Of a stretch of 58,223 nucleotides of DNA, positions 1 to 8,100 are shown in pieces. The stretch is from positions 1 through 58,223 of the forward strand of contig VBFY01000067.1 in assembly GCA_005889405.1 (NCBI GenBank). The letters are read 5' to 3'. This DNA is from Chloroflexota bacterium (lineage in GTDB: Bacteria > Chloroflexota > Limnocylindria > P2-11E). The notes beneath the pieces were generated by a model. That model ran no database searches, was not told the origin of the DNA, and was given only the letters and a program-made list of their open reading frames with translations. Each line of letters begins with the position of its first letter. The first letter of the stretch is position 1. The position numbers were made by a program, and so were the translations under genes.

Positions 1-396
1 GCCGAACACGTTCGGCGATTGTCCGAAGACGCCATACGAGACGATCCCGCGCGGACCGAGGAGAAGGATGTAGACGGCCGCGACGACGAACGGAGGCGAT
101 AGCAGCGGGAGGATGCCGACGATGCGGAAGAACGGTTTCCACGGCATCGGCGTGTACACCATCGCGTAGGCGAAGAAGAAACCGAGCAGCACAGCGGTGG
201 TCGTCGAGAGCGCCGTGACCTCGAGCGAGTTCACCAGCGGCTTCTTCCAGGTGCCTTCCGCCAGGAACTTGCCGTAGCCGTCGCCGCCGGGAGTCAGGAC
301 GACCTGGAGCTGGGGGTACACGATGAACGCGAGCACCAGGCCGAAAGCAGCAAGCAGCGCGAGCAGGAGGACCGGCTCGCGCTGCAAGCTGCGCAT
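1..396 (-). CDS. ABC transporter permease, N-terminal part (cut by window edge)
   Basis: The minus strand reads 132 codons from an ATG at 396 to the window edge. The protein begins with a short basic stretch (MRSLQREP), then a hydrophobic helix (VLLLALLAAFGLVLAFIVY) and later helices around residues 60-80 and 100-120. This is the layout of the inner-membrane permease of iron(III)/AfuB-type importers. It lies 25 nt downstream of the binding-protein gene on the same strand, so the two surely form one transport operon. The C-terminal part, including the EAA loop that contacts the ATPase, is outside the window. The substrate cannot be read from this fragment. Confidence 0.8.
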   Translation of the reverse strand, partial: MRSLQREPVLLLALLAAFGLVLAFIVYPQLQVVLTPGGDGYGKFLAEGTWKKPLVNSLEVTALSTTTAVLLGFFFAYAMVYTPMPWKPFFRIVGILPLLSPPFVVAAVYILLLGPRGIVSYGVFGQSPNVFG

Positions 397-421
397 CTTC
401 TAGGTCAGGTGCGATGTGCCG

Positions 422-1504
422 CTAGAGACCCACCGTGGTCTGCCAGAGCTGGAGGATACGGGTCTTGTTGTCGGTCGCCCACTGGCGGTCGTAGTTCACC
501 AGCGACACGGACGCCAGCGTCGGCGCGCCAGCCGCCGGAGCAACGGTCGCGATGGTCGAACCGCGGTTGCTGAGCTTGACGTTGAGCGCACCAGCCTCGG
601 GCGTGAGCACCCAGTCGACGAACGCCTTCGCCAGCGGCAGGTTGTGCGCGCCCTTGACGATCGAGACGCCACCGACCTCGAATCCGGTGTTCGCCGGGAC
701 GGCGAGCGTGACGCCCGGGTTCTTGCCCTTCTCCGTCAGGATGTCGTGGCTCCAGTTCGGTGCGCCGACGAACTGCCCTTGCGAGACAAGCGCGATCGCC
801 TGCGGCGAGGTGCCGATGTACTGCGCGATGTTCGCATGCAGCGCCTTCATATAGGCCATGGCCCTCGCCTCGTCCTTGTTGAAGCGGAAGATCTGCGTCG
901 CGATGAAGATGTAACCCCCGCCGGTCTTCACTGGATCCGGAAGGACGAGCTTGCCCTTCCACGCCGGGTCGAGCAGGTCATCCCACGTCGCCGGAGCCTT
1001 GCCGCCGACCTCCTTCGTGAGGCGGTCGGTGTTCGCGATGAAGCCGAAGATGCCGGTGTACCAACCGGTCCAGAATCCGGCGGCGTCCTTGAACTCCGGC
1101 TTCAACTGCGCGGCGTTGGGCGAGACGTACATCTCGAGCAGGCCGGCCTTGCCGAGCGGGTCGTGGAATTCGCTCGGACCGCCGATGAAGATGTCGGCGT
1201 TCGGGCTCGCCTTCTCGGCGGTTATGCGCGTTTGCAGGTCGCCGGCAGCCGCGAGCGGCAGCAGGTCGACGGTGGTGCCGGGATACGCGGTCTTGAACGC
1301 GTCGGTGAATGCGTTGTTGGTGGTCTCGTTTAGCGCGGAGTAGACGACGATGTTGCCAGTCGGCTTCGGACTCGCGGTCGCCGTCGCCGCTGTCGTGGTC
1401 GCGGTGGCGCTTGGTGCGGCCGCAGGGGCTCCGCCACACGCGGCCGCGACGGTGACGACGCCGAGACCCTTCAGGAATGTGCGCCGGTCAAGCAGTGATG
1501 TCAT
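422..1504 (-). CDS. Extracellular solute-binding lipoprotein of an iron(III)-type ABC importer
   Basis: This 360-residue protein starts with a twin-arginine-like segment (DRRTFLKGLG) followed by a lipobox-type cysteine at residue 23 (VAAACGG), so it is probably a membrane-anchored lipoprotein. An Ala/Thr/Pro linker follows, then a periplasmic-binding fold of the family 1 type: the NIVVYSALNE start, ADIFIGGPSEF, and a Trp-rich middle (FWTGWYTGIFGF). These are typical of Fe(III)/AfuA and phosphonate or thiamine-like binding proteins. A Shine-Dalgarno stretch (GGAGGGGAAG) precedes the ATG. It lies 57 nt downstream of iolB on the same strand and upstream of the permease, so it may share transcripts with the inositol genes. 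That link is inferred; the ligand is unknown. Confidence 0.85.
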   Translation of the reverse strand: MTSLLDRRTFLKGLGVVTVAAACGGAPAAAPSATATTTAATATASPKPTGNIVVYSALNETTNNAFTDAFKTAYPGTTVDLLPLAAAGDLQTRITAEKASPNADIFIGGPSEFHDPLGKAGLLEMYVSPNAAQLKPEFKDAAGFWTGWYTGIFGFIANTDRLTKEVGGKAPATWDDLLDPAWKGKLVLPDPVKTGGGYIFIATQIFRFNKDEARAMAYMKALHANIAQYIGTSPQAIALVSQGQFVGAPNWSHDILTEKGKNPGVTLAVPANTGFEVGGVSIVKGAHNLPLAKAFVDWVLTPEAGALNVKLSNRGSTIATVAPAAGAPTLASVSLVNYDRQWATDNKTRILQLWQTTVGL

Positions 1505-1561
1505 TCTTCCCCTCCACTCACGTCGCCCGGAGTTTAGACCCTGCGCTTGGTCGCAAAGCGT

Positions 1562-2362
1562 TCAACCTTTAAGGCGCAGGTGGTCGGGGTCGAACGTCAC
1601 CTTCCACTGACGTAACGGCCCGGCCATGACGTTCAGGTAATACAGGTCGTACCCCGGCGGCGCCGACACGGTGTGGTAGCCCCGCGGGACGAGGACGCAT
1701 TCGCCATCGCGCACGGCGACGGTCTCGTCGAGGGTGCGGTCCGCGGTGTAGACGCGCTGCAGCGCGAAGCCCCGCGCGTCGCGCAGCCGGTGGTAGTAGA
1801 TCTCCTCGAGCGCCGTCTCGCGGGGCGGATCGTCCGTGTCGTGCTTGTGCGGCGGGTAGCTCGACCAGTGTCCGCCCGGCGTGAGGACCTCGGTCACGAG
1901 CAGCGACTCCGCGGCGGCGTCCTCCATCAGGATGTGATGGATCCGCCGTTCCATCGCGCCGCTGCCACGGATCTCGAGGCGCGCATCGCTCGGTCCGATG
2001 ATCCGTGCAACGGCACCGCGCCGCGCGGGCGCATGACCGAGCGCGACCTCGACCGGACCGGATCGCGCCGAGATCTCGAACGCGGTCCGCGGCGGCACGT
2101 ACGCGCCCGACGGCGGGCCATCGAATGGCGTGGCGCGCGTTCCCACGCCCGTCCACTCACCGGCCTCCGAGCGGATATCGCAGCTGCCCCCCAGTACGAC
2201 GACGCACGTCTCGCGGTCGGCGAGCTCGCGTCGCAGATGTGCGCCGGCTTCGATGCGGTAGACCTCGAATCCGACGTAGCGCCAGCCCGCGCCCTCCGGC
2301 GTGATGCGCAGGACGCAGCCGTCGTGGTCGGTGGCCTGCCCGGGCACGAGGAGCCTCGTCAC
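1562..2362 (-). CDS. iolB: 5-deoxy-glucuronate isomerase
   Basis: IolB converts 5-deoxy-D-glucuronate to 2-deoxy-5-keto-D-gluconate in cytoplasmic myo-inositol breakdown. The 266-residue protein has the KduI/IolB cupin pattern: PPHKHD around residue 165, a downstream ALEEIYYHR segment that supplies metal ligands, and a late GYHTVSAPPGYDLYYLNVMAGP stretch of which the His is conserved. The GTG start at 2362 is chosen because it overlaps the iolD stop in a GTGA arrangement, indicating translational coupling. Open frame continues upstream, but that sequence is antisense-like shadow inside iolD. Confidence 0.93.
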   Translation of the reverse strand: MTRLLVPGQATDHDGCVLRITPEGAGWRYVGFEVYRIEAGAHLRRELADRETCVVVLGGSCDIRSEAGEWTGVGTRATPFDGPPSGAYVPPRTAFEISARSGPVEVALGHAPARRGAVARIIGPSDARLEIRGSGAMERRIHHILMEDAAAESLLVTEVLTPGGHWSSYPPHKHDTDDPPRETALEEIYYHRLRDARGFALQRVYTADRTLDETVAVRDGECVLVPRGYHTVSAPPGYDLYYLNVMAGPLRQWKVTFDPDHLRLKG

Positions 2363-4224
2363 TCCGGCGGTCGCAGGTGACGGCGGGCGCGCTTGCGGCC
2401 CACCTCGTACTCGTCGCGCGCCGCGCGTACCTCGGCGAGGCCCGAGACCTCCGCCGGCGCGACCTCCCACCACGATTCGTACGCGGGCACGCTCTCGTAG
2501 CGGTCGGTCTCGATCGTGATCACGTAGGGGCGCTCCGCGCGCCTTGCCCGGGCGAGCGCGGCGCGCAGCTCCGCAATGGTCCGCACAGGTTCGGCGACCG
2601 CGCCCAGGCTCGCGGCGTTCGCGGCGAGGTCGATCGGGAGCGTGTCGCCCTGTGGCCCCTCGCGATCGAGTCCGAGCGAGCCCGCCTTCCGGTAGCGGTA
2701 GTGCGTCCCGAAGCCTTGCGAGCCGAGCGATCGCGAGAGACTGCCGATCGACGCGTACCCGTGGTTGTCCACGACGACGACGACGATCTTGATCCCCTCC
2801 TGGATCGCGGTGACGAGCTCCTGCGCGAGCATGAGGTAGCTCCCGTCGCCGACGAGGACGAAGACCTCGCGGTCGGGGGCCGCCATCTTCACGCCGAGCC
2901 CGCCGGCGATCTCGTAGCCCATCGTCGAAAAGCCGTACTCGACGTGGTAGCCCTTCACGTCGCGCGTCCGCCAGAGCTTGTGCAGGTCGCCGGGCAGCGA
3001 CCCCGCCGCGCACACGACCACGTCGCGCGGACCCGCGGCGTCGTTCACCGCGCCGATGACCTCGCTCTGCGCGGGCAGCGGCGCGTGCCCGAGGGAGTAC
3101 AGGCGATCGACCTCCTTCGACCACTCGCGTACGAGACGTCCCACCTTCTCGCGGTACGCAGGCTCGACGGTGTAGGACCAGCCCGCGAGCGCGTCGATCG
3201 CCGCGCGCGCGTCACCGACGAGAGCGACGCCGGCGTGCTTCTGTGCATCGAGCTCCGCGACGTTCACGTTGATGAAGCGAACGTCACGGTCCTGGAACGC
3301 CGTCTTCGATGCGGTCGTGAAGTCCGTCCAGCGTGTGCCGATCCCGATCACGAGGTCGGCCTCGCGCGCGACGCGGTTCGCGGCCGAGGTGCCGGTGACG
3401 CCGAGCGCGCCGAGCGCGAGCGGATGATCGAAAGGGAGCGCTCCTTTTCCGGCCTGCGTCTCGGCCACGGGTATACCCGTCGCGTCGACCCACGTGCGCA
3501 GCGACTCGGCCGCGCCGGAGTAGATCACGCCACCGCCGGCGACGATGAGCGGGCGCCTCGCCGTTCCGATGCGCTCGGCCGCGCGCACGAGGGCGGCCGC
3601 TTCAGGTACGCGCCGCTCGATGTGCCACGTGCGCCGCGCGAGGAAGTCGTCCGGCACGTCGAACGCCTCCGCCTGCACGTCTTGTGGGAGCGCGATGGTC
3701 ACCGCGCCGGTGTCAGACGGACTTGTGAGCACGCGCATCGCCGCCAGCGCCGCGGGCACGATCTGCTCCGGCCGCAGGATGCGATCGAAGTAGCGCGAGA
3801 CCGGACGGAAGACGTCGTTCACCGAGACATCGCCGGCCCACGGCACCTCGAGCTGCTGCAGCACGGGGTCCGGCGCGCGCGATGCGAACACGTCGCCCGG
3901 AAGTAAGAGCACCGGGATGCGGTTGACCGTCGCGGCCGCGGCGCCGGTGACCATGTTGGTCGCACCTGGTCCGATCGACGTCGTGCATGCGAACGTCGCG
4001 AGACGGTCGCGCATCTTCGCATAGCCGTGGGCGGCGTGCACCATCGCCTGCTCGTTGCGCGCCTGGAAGTAGCGGAGGTCGTCGGGTCGCTCGTGCAGCG
4101 CTTGACCGATGCCGCCGACGTTCCCGTGACCGAAGATGCCCCAGCAGCCGGCGAAGAAGCGCTGCTCGATCCCATCGCGCTCGACGTACTGGTTCGCGAG
4201 GAATCGCACCAGCGCCTGCGCCAT
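2359..4224 (-). CDS. iolD: 3D-(3,5/4)-trihydroxycyclohexane-1,2-dione hydrolase, ThDP-dependent
   Basis: IolD opens the ring of trihydroxycyclohexanedione, the step between IolE and IolB. The 621-residue protein has the three thiamine-diphosphate enzyme domains. The N-terminal PYR domain carries the catalytic Glu in the FQARNEQAM segment. A central nucleotide-type domain follows (LIVAGGGVIYSGA). The C-terminal PP domain has the ThDP/Mg motif GDGSYLML and a following Asn-containing NHGY. The ATG at 4224 is used; a GTG four codons upstream (4236) is also possible. It is divergent from iolE across 42 bp and overlaps iolB. Length is close to the usual 620-640 residues. Confidence 0.95.
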   Translation of the reverse strand: MAQALVRFLANQYVERDGIEQRFFAGCWGIFGHGNVGGIGQALHERPDDLRYFQARNEQAMVHAAHGYAKMRDRLATFACTTSIGPGATNMVTGAAAATVNRIPVLLLPGDVFASRAPDPVLQQLEVPWAGDVSVNDVFRPVSRYFDRILRPEQIVPAALAAMRVLTSPSDTGAVTIALPQDVQAEAFDVPDDFLARRTWHIERRVPEAAALVRAAERIGTARRPLIVAGGGVIYSGAAESLRTWVDATGIPVAETQAGKGALPFDHPLALGALGVTGTSAANRVAREADLVIGIGTRWTDFTTASKTAFQDRDVRFINVNVAELDAQKHAGVALVGDARAAIDALAGWSYTVEPAYREKVGRLVREWSKEVDRLYSLGHAPLPAQSEVIGAVNDAAGPRDVVVCAAGSLPGDLHKLWRTRDVKGYHVEYGFSTMGYEIAGGLGVKMAAPDREVFVLVGDGSYLMLAQELVTAIQEGIKIVVVVVDNHGYASIGSLSRSLGSQGFGTHYRYRKAGSLGLDREGPQGDTLPIDLAANAASLGAVAEPVRTIAELRAALARARRAERPYVITIETDRYESVPAYESWWEVAPAEVSGLAEVRAARDEYEVGRKRARRHLRPPE

Positions 4225-4266
4225 CGTGAGCCTCACCGTGGAGTGCGTACAGTACAACCTCCGACG
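4225..4266. promoter_or_regulatory. Divergent iolD / iolE control region
   Basis: Only 42 bp separate the two divergent inositol genes, so both promoters must overlap here or lie inside the coding ends. A short dyad GTACAGTAC sits at 4247-4255. Next to it, TACAAC (4253-4258) ends 8 nt before the iolE ATG and could be a -10 box for a leaderless transcript. The dyad would be a natural place for an inositol-responsive repressor, but no regulator gene is seen in the window. This is inference from spacing and symmetry. Confidence 0.4.
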
Positions 4267-5181
4267 ATGAACACACCGCGCATTCGCATCGGCACCGCTC
4301 CGATCAGCTGGGGCGCATGTGAGATCCCGAACTGGGGCGATCAGCTTCCATACGCGCAGGTCCTCGACGAAATGGCTGCGTCCGGATACGAGGGCACCGA
4401 GCTTGGCCCATGGTCCTATCTCCCCGCCGACCCAACGACGCTCCGGCGCGAGCTCGGTACGCGCAGGCTCTCCCTCGTGGGTGCGTTCTGTCCGGTGACG
4501 CTGCACGACCGCGATCGAAGCGCCGCGTCTCTGCAGACTGCTCGCGAGACGGTCAATCTTCTTGCGGCCGCGGGTGCGCCGGTGCTCGTCCTCGCCGATG
4601 CGGGGGATGAGCGACGAGCGGCGATCGCCGGCCGTGTGCCCGCGGATGGGTCGGCCGGTTTCAGCCACGGCGAGTGGCGGCGGTTCAGCGACGGCGTGAA
4701 CACGGTCGCGAGCTACGCACGCGAGCGCGGACTCGTCACCGCGTTCCATCCGCACGTAGCGAGCTACGTCGAGCGGCCCGAAGAGATCGCGCGTCTCATG
4801 CGCGACACCGATCCGACGCTCGTGGGGCTGTGCCTCGACACCGGGCACATCGCGTACGGCGGCGGCGATCCGGTGGAGATCGCACGCACGCACGGGCATC
4901 GCGTGCGGCACGTGCACCTCAAGGACCTGCGACGTGAGGTGCGGGCCGACGCGCTCGCGCGGCACCTCGATTTTCGCGATGCCGTCAGCCTGGGTGTGTT
5001 CGCGCCGCTCGGTGACGGGTCCCTGGATCTGCGCGGCACGCTCAGCGTGCTGCGTGCGGCGGATTATGCCGGCTGGCTCATCGTCGAGCAGGACGTGCGA
5101 CTCGGTGTGAGTCCGATCGCGGCGCCGCTGCGCGACGCGAAGCGCAGTCGCTCGTACCTTACCGAGGTGCTCGCGGCGTGA
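4267..5181 (+). CDS. iolE: Myo-inosose-2 dehydratase
   Basis: IolE dehydrates scyllo-inosose to trihydroxycyclohexanedione. The 304-residue protein is a xylose-isomerase-like TIM barrel. It starts with the family pattern IGTAPISWGACE and has GYEGTELGPWSY near residue 43. Likely metal ligands are in TAFHPH and GLCLDTGHIAYGG, followed by RVRHVHLKDL and a terminal IVEQD. The ATG at 4267 fits the usual IolE N-terminus. It overlaps iolC by 4 nt (GTGA), so iolE-iolC-aldolase form a tight plus-strand operon facing iolD-iolB. Confidence 0.95.
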   Translation: MNTPRIRIGTAPISWGACEIPNWGDQLPYAQVLDEMAASGYEGTELGPWSYLPADPTTLRRELGTRRLSLVGAFCPVTLHDRDRSAASLQTARETVNLLAAAGAPVLVLADAGDERRAAIAGRVPADGSAGFSHGEWRRFSDGVNTVASYARERGLVTAFHPHVASYVERPEEIARLMRDTDPTLVGLCLDTGHIAYGGGDPVEIARTHGHRVRHVHLKDLRREVRADALARHLDFRDAVSLGVFAPLGDGSLDLRGTLSVLRAADYAGWLIVEQDVRLGVSPIAAPLRDAKRSRSYLTEVLAA

Positions 5182-6119
5182 CCGTCGACGCGTACGTCCT
5201 CGGCCGCGTTGGCGCGGACCTGTACCCGCTCCAGATCAACACGCCGCTCGAAGACGTGCGCACCTTCGAGAGGTTCGTGGGCGGCTTCGCCGGCAACGTG
5301 TCCACCGGCCTCGCGCGGCTCGGCGTGCGGACGGGCATCGTGTCCGCGGTCGGCGACGACGGCCACGGCCGTTTCATCCGGCGCTTCCTCGAAGCGGAAG
5401 GCGTCGACTGCTCCGCGCTCCACGTGCACCCGACGCTTCGCACCGCGCTCGCGTTCTGCGAGGCATGGCCCCCGGACGATTTCCCGATCACCTTCTATCG
5501 CACACCGACGTGTCCGGATTGGGAGCTACGGCTCGCACAGCTCCCCGCGGACCTCGCGACGACCCGTCTGCTCTACGCATCCGGGACCGGCCTCGCGCGC
5601 GAGCCGAGCCGCGCGACGACCCTCGCCGCGCTCGAGCGGTGCCGCCAGCGCGCGATCTTCGATCTCGATTGGCGCGAGGTGCTCTGGGAGGACGTGCGTG
5701 AGTATCCCGAGCTGGTCTGGCGAGCGGCGTCGTTCGCGATGGTCGTGATCGGCGGCGCGAGCGAGTTCGTCGCGGCGGCGCTTGACCCGCGCGATCTCCT
5801 GAAGCGCGGCCCGAGGATCGTCGTCGTGAAACGCGGCGCGCAGGGCGCGACGATCGTCGATGCCCGCGGCTCACGTGATATCGGGGGCGTCAACGTCCCG
5901 GTCGTGAACGGGCTCGGCGCGGGCGACGCGTTCGGCGCGGCATTCGGGGCGGCGCTCCTCGCTGGCCGCGATGGCGATGAGGCGGTGCGCCGGGCCAACG
6001 CGGCCGGTGCGATCGTCGCCTCGCGACTCTCCTGCAGCACGGCGATGCCGCGCGCGTCGGAGATCGAAGCGCTGCTGGACGGCGGCAGTGTCGTCGATGG
6101 TGCCGTCGTCGCGCGATGA
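5178..6119 (+). CDS. iolC: 5-dehydro-2-deoxygluconokinase, PfkB family
   Basis: IolC phosphorylates 2-deoxy-5-keto-gluconate. The 313-residue protein shows both PfkB sugar-kinase signatures: an N-terminal substrate-binding segment (FVGGFAGNVSTGLARLG, about residue 35) and the ATP/catalytic motif NGLGAGDAFGAAF near residue 242 with the catalytic Asp in GAGD. The DLYPLQINTPLEDV stretch is typical of IolC. The GTG start overlaps the iolE stop. The stop overlaps the next gene (ATGA), indicating co-translation with the aldolase. Confidence 0.93.
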   Translation: MTVDAYVLGRVGADLYPLQINTPLEDVRTFERFVGGFAGNVSTGLARLGVRTGIVSAVGDDGHGRFIRRFLEAEGVDCSALHVHPTLRTALAFCEAWPPDDFPITFYRTPTCPDWELRLAQLPADLATTRLLYASGTGLAREPSRATTLAALERCRQRAIFDLDWREVLWEDVREYPELVWRAASFAMVVIGGASEFVAAALDPRDLLKRGPRIVVVKRGAQGATIVDARGSRDIGGVNVPVVNGLGAGDAFGAAFGAALLAGRDGDEAVRRANAAGAIVASRLSCSTAMPRASEIEALLDGGSVVDGAVVAR

Positions 6120-6925
6120 TCGAGCGCATCTGCTCCTCGCGTGGAGTGGTCTGCGGACTGGCGCTAGATCACCGCGACAGTCTGCGCGTCGCCGCACGCA
6201 GGCACGGCTATCCCGACGATGCCAGCTCGCTTCGCGCGCTCAAGGTCGAGCTTGTGCGGGCGCTTGCGCCGTTCACCACCGTCGTTCTCCTCGACGTCGA
6301 GCTTGGCCTCGATGCCTTCACCGAGCGGGGCGACACGCCGCTTGTCGTGCCGCTCGAGGCGCAGGGTTACGAGTCACTCGGCGAAGGCCGCATCACCACG
6401 CTGCTCGGTGATGTCGATCCGCTGCGCGCCGTGGCGCTCGGCGCGATCGGCTGCAAGCTGCTCCTTCCGTACCGGCCGGATCTGGCGGATACAGCGCGAC
6501 GCCAAGAGGAGATGGTCGCGCGCGTCGTGGCCGATTGCCGCGCCGCAGGTGTGCTTTCGATCATCGAGCCGATCGTGTATGGCGAAGTGCCTGAGCTCGG
6601 CGCGGCCGTGGCCGAGACCGCGCGTCGCCTCGCGCGCCTGGGTCCCGACGTGCTGAAGCTGCAGTACCCGGGAAGTGCGCGGCTGTGCGAACTGCTCACT
6701 CGCGCCTGCAGCGCCGTGCCATGGGTGCTGCTCGGCGGCGGCACCGACGAGCCAACGTTCCTCGCCCAATTACGCGACGCGATGCGCGGCGGTGCGCGGG
6801 GTTACATCGTGGGTCGCACCGCGTGGGATGCCGCCCTCGTCGAAGACGATGGCGAGCTCAGCCGTGCGGTCTCGGAGCGAGCAGCCTTCCTGGCGCGCGC
6901 GGTGCAGGTGGCCGAAGCGGGCTGA
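6116..6925 (+). CDS. LacD/DhnA-type aldolase, probable 2-deoxy-5-keto-gluconate-6-phosphate aldolase
   Basis: By position this 269-residue protein should split 2-deoxy-5-keto-gluconate-6-phosphate into dihydroxyacetone phosphate and malonic semialdehyde. It is not the usual zinc-dependent class II IolJ. It resembles tagatose-1,6-bisphosphate aldolases of the LacD/DeoC-like TIM barrel type: GLALDHRDSLR at the start, VVLLDVELGLDA, KLLLPYRPD, a Lys in DVLKLQYPG that would form the Schiff base, and a phosphate-binding GYIVGRTAWDAAL end. It overlaps iolC by 4 nt. The function assignment comes from operon position plus family; a fused IolC C-terminal domain plays this role in some other bacteria. 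Confidence 0.8.
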   Translation: MIERICSSRGVVCGLALDHRDSLRVAARRHGYPDDASSLRALKVELVRALAPFTTVVLLDVELGLDAFTERGDTPLVVPLEAQGYESLGEGRITTLLGDVDPLRAVALGAIGCKLLLPYRPDLADTARRQEEMVARVVADCRAAGVLSIIEPIVYGEVPELGAAVAETARRLARLGPDVLKLQYPGSARLCELLTRACSAVPWVLLGGGTDEPTFLAQLRDAMRGGARGYIVGRTAWDAALVEDDGELSRAVSERAAFLARAVQVAEAG

Positions 6926-6932
6926 GACGAGG

Positions 6933-6960
6933 GGAACAAGCGGGCCGCGTCCGCTGTTCC
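6933..6960 (+). other. Hairpin after the inositol operon
   Basis: GGAACA and AGCGG at 6933-6943 pair with CCGCTGTTCC at 6951-6960, giving a 10-bp GC-rich stem with one bulged A. It sits just after the aldolase stop and upstream of the VOC gene. There is no T-run, so it is either a weak terminator, a processing or stability hairpin, or a leader structure for the next gene. Confidence 0.4.
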
Positions 6961-6986
6961 AGCGGCAGCACCACTAGGAGGGCACG

Positions 6987-7442
6987 ATGCAGGTCAAGGA
7001 GCTTGGCCACCTCGTCCTTTATGTGAAGGATCTGGCGCGATCGCGCCGTTTCTACGGTGAGTTGCTCGGCTGGAAAGAGATCACGCCGGAGGGCGGGATG
7101 CAGTTTCCAGCTGCGGCATTCACGTCGGGGCGCACGCATCACGAGCTGTTGCTCATCGAGGTCGGCCCGAGCGCTGCGCCAGTGCCCAAGGGACGGCGCC
7201 TCGGGCTCTATCACTTCGGACTGAAGGTCGGCGAGACCGACGACGAGCTGCGCGAGGCGCGTGACGTGCTCCAAGCCGCCGGCGCCAAGGTCGTCGGCGC
7301 CTCGGATCACGGCGTGACGCACAGCCTCTACATCGAGGACCCCGACGGCAACGAGATCGAGCTGTACATCGACGTGCAACCGGAACGCTGGAAGGACGAT
7401 CCCTCGGCGGTGTTCGCCGAGATCAAGCCGCTGCGGCTGTAG
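6987..7442 (+). CDS. VOC-family (glyoxalase / extradiol dioxygenase-like) protein
   Basis: The 151-residue protein has one complete vicinal-oxygen-chelate module. It begins LGHLVLYVKDLARSRRFYGELLGW, the standard first beta-alpha unit with a His ligand. It ends SLYIEDPDGNEIELY, the typical last strand with a Glu ligand; a second His lies in GLYHFGLKV. Such proteins act as metal-dependent isomerases or dioxygenases; the substrate is not predictable. A strong Shine-Dalgarno (AGGAGGG) lies before the ATG. It is followed 26 nt later by a DoxX gene, a pairing often seen among small redox or detoxification genes. Confidence 0.85.
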   Translation: MQVKELGHLVLYVKDLARSRRFYGELLGWKEITPEGGMQFPAAAFTSGRTHHELLLIEVGPSAAPVPKGRRLGLYHFGLKVGETDDELREARDVLQAAGAKVVGASDHGVTHSLYIEDPDGNEIELYIDVQPERWKDDPSAVFAEIKPLRL

Positions 7443-7468
7443 TCCTCCCCGACAAATGGAGGAGACCT

Positions 7469-7990
7469 GTGAATAACACGGACCTCGCGATGCTGGTCCT
7501 GCGCATCGCGGTGGGCGTCGTCGTCGCGATGCATGGCTTCATGAAGCTTGGTTGGGTCGGCAAGGGTGGCTCGCCCGCCGGGACCGCCGGCTGGTTCGAG
7601 AACTACCTCGGCTTCAAGCCGGGGATCTTCTGGGCGTGGGTCTCGATCTTTGCCGAGTCGCTCGGCGGCATCCTTGTCGCGCTCGGCCTGTTCGGGCCGT
7701 TCCCGGCCGCGGCGGTCACGGCGGATCTCGTCGTCGTGACGATCGCCGTACACGTGCCGAAGGGATTCTGGACGGGCAACGGTGGTTGGGAGTTCCCGGT
7801 GCCGCTGGCCGCGGGTGCTTTCGCTGTCGCACTCGTCGGCAATGGGCTGTATTCGCTCGACGGGATCCTCGGCCTGACGTACCCCGACACGCTCGTCGGC
7901 CTGTGGTGGATCGCGATGGCGGTCGGCGTGGTGCTCGTGCTTCTTCTCCGGGCGATGTTCGCGCCGAAGACGGCAACCAAGCCGGCCTAG
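7469..7990 (+). CDS. DoxX-family membrane protein
   Basis: The 173-residue protein has about four transmembrane helices. The N-terminus, LVLRIAVGVVVAMHGFMKLGW, carries the HG-x-x-K pattern that marks the DoxX family. It continues with a Trp-rich loop (GWFENYLGF) and a second helix (AESLGGILVALGLF). DoxX proteins are linked to membrane quinone or thiol redox chemistry, and often neighbour VOC enzymes. The GTG start is supported by a GGAGGAG ribosome site 6 nt upstream. It is convergent with the YdeI-like gene. Confidence 0.87.
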   Translation: MNNTDLAMLVLRIAVGVVVAMHGFMKLGWVGKGGSPAGTAGWFENYLGFKPGIFWAWVSIFAESLGGILVALGLFGPFPAAAVTADLVVVTIAVHVPKGFWTGNGGWEFPVPLAAGAFAVALVGNGLYSLDGILGLTYPDTLVGLWWIAMAVGVVLVLLLRAMFAPKTATKPA

Positions 7991-8033
7991 CACACCGCCA
8001 CCGACGATCACACCCTGCGCGGGTAGACGCTGC

Positions 8034-8100
8034 TCGGGATGGTCAGACGCGTGGTGCCGGCCGCGACGGCCTGAGGCGCTTCACTCGCGCACCATCCCGA
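8034..8100. terminator. Inverted repeat between convergent doxX and ydeI-like genes
   Basis: TCGGGATGGT (8034-8043) is repeated inverted and perfectly as ACCATCCCGA (8091-8100), enclosing another GC-rich region. It lies at the meeting point of convergent genes, the second arm being the last codons of the minus-strand gene. A bidirectional stop signal is a reasonable guess, but there is no T-tract on either strand, so the role is uncertain. Confidence 0.3.

Noticed and set aside
2359-4965. Very long antisense and out-of-frame reading frames over iol, car, xdh and kinase genes
   Set aside because: High GC content keeps stop codons rare on all frames. These frames are Arg/Ala/Pro-rich without family motifs and overlap genes with clear catalytic residues.
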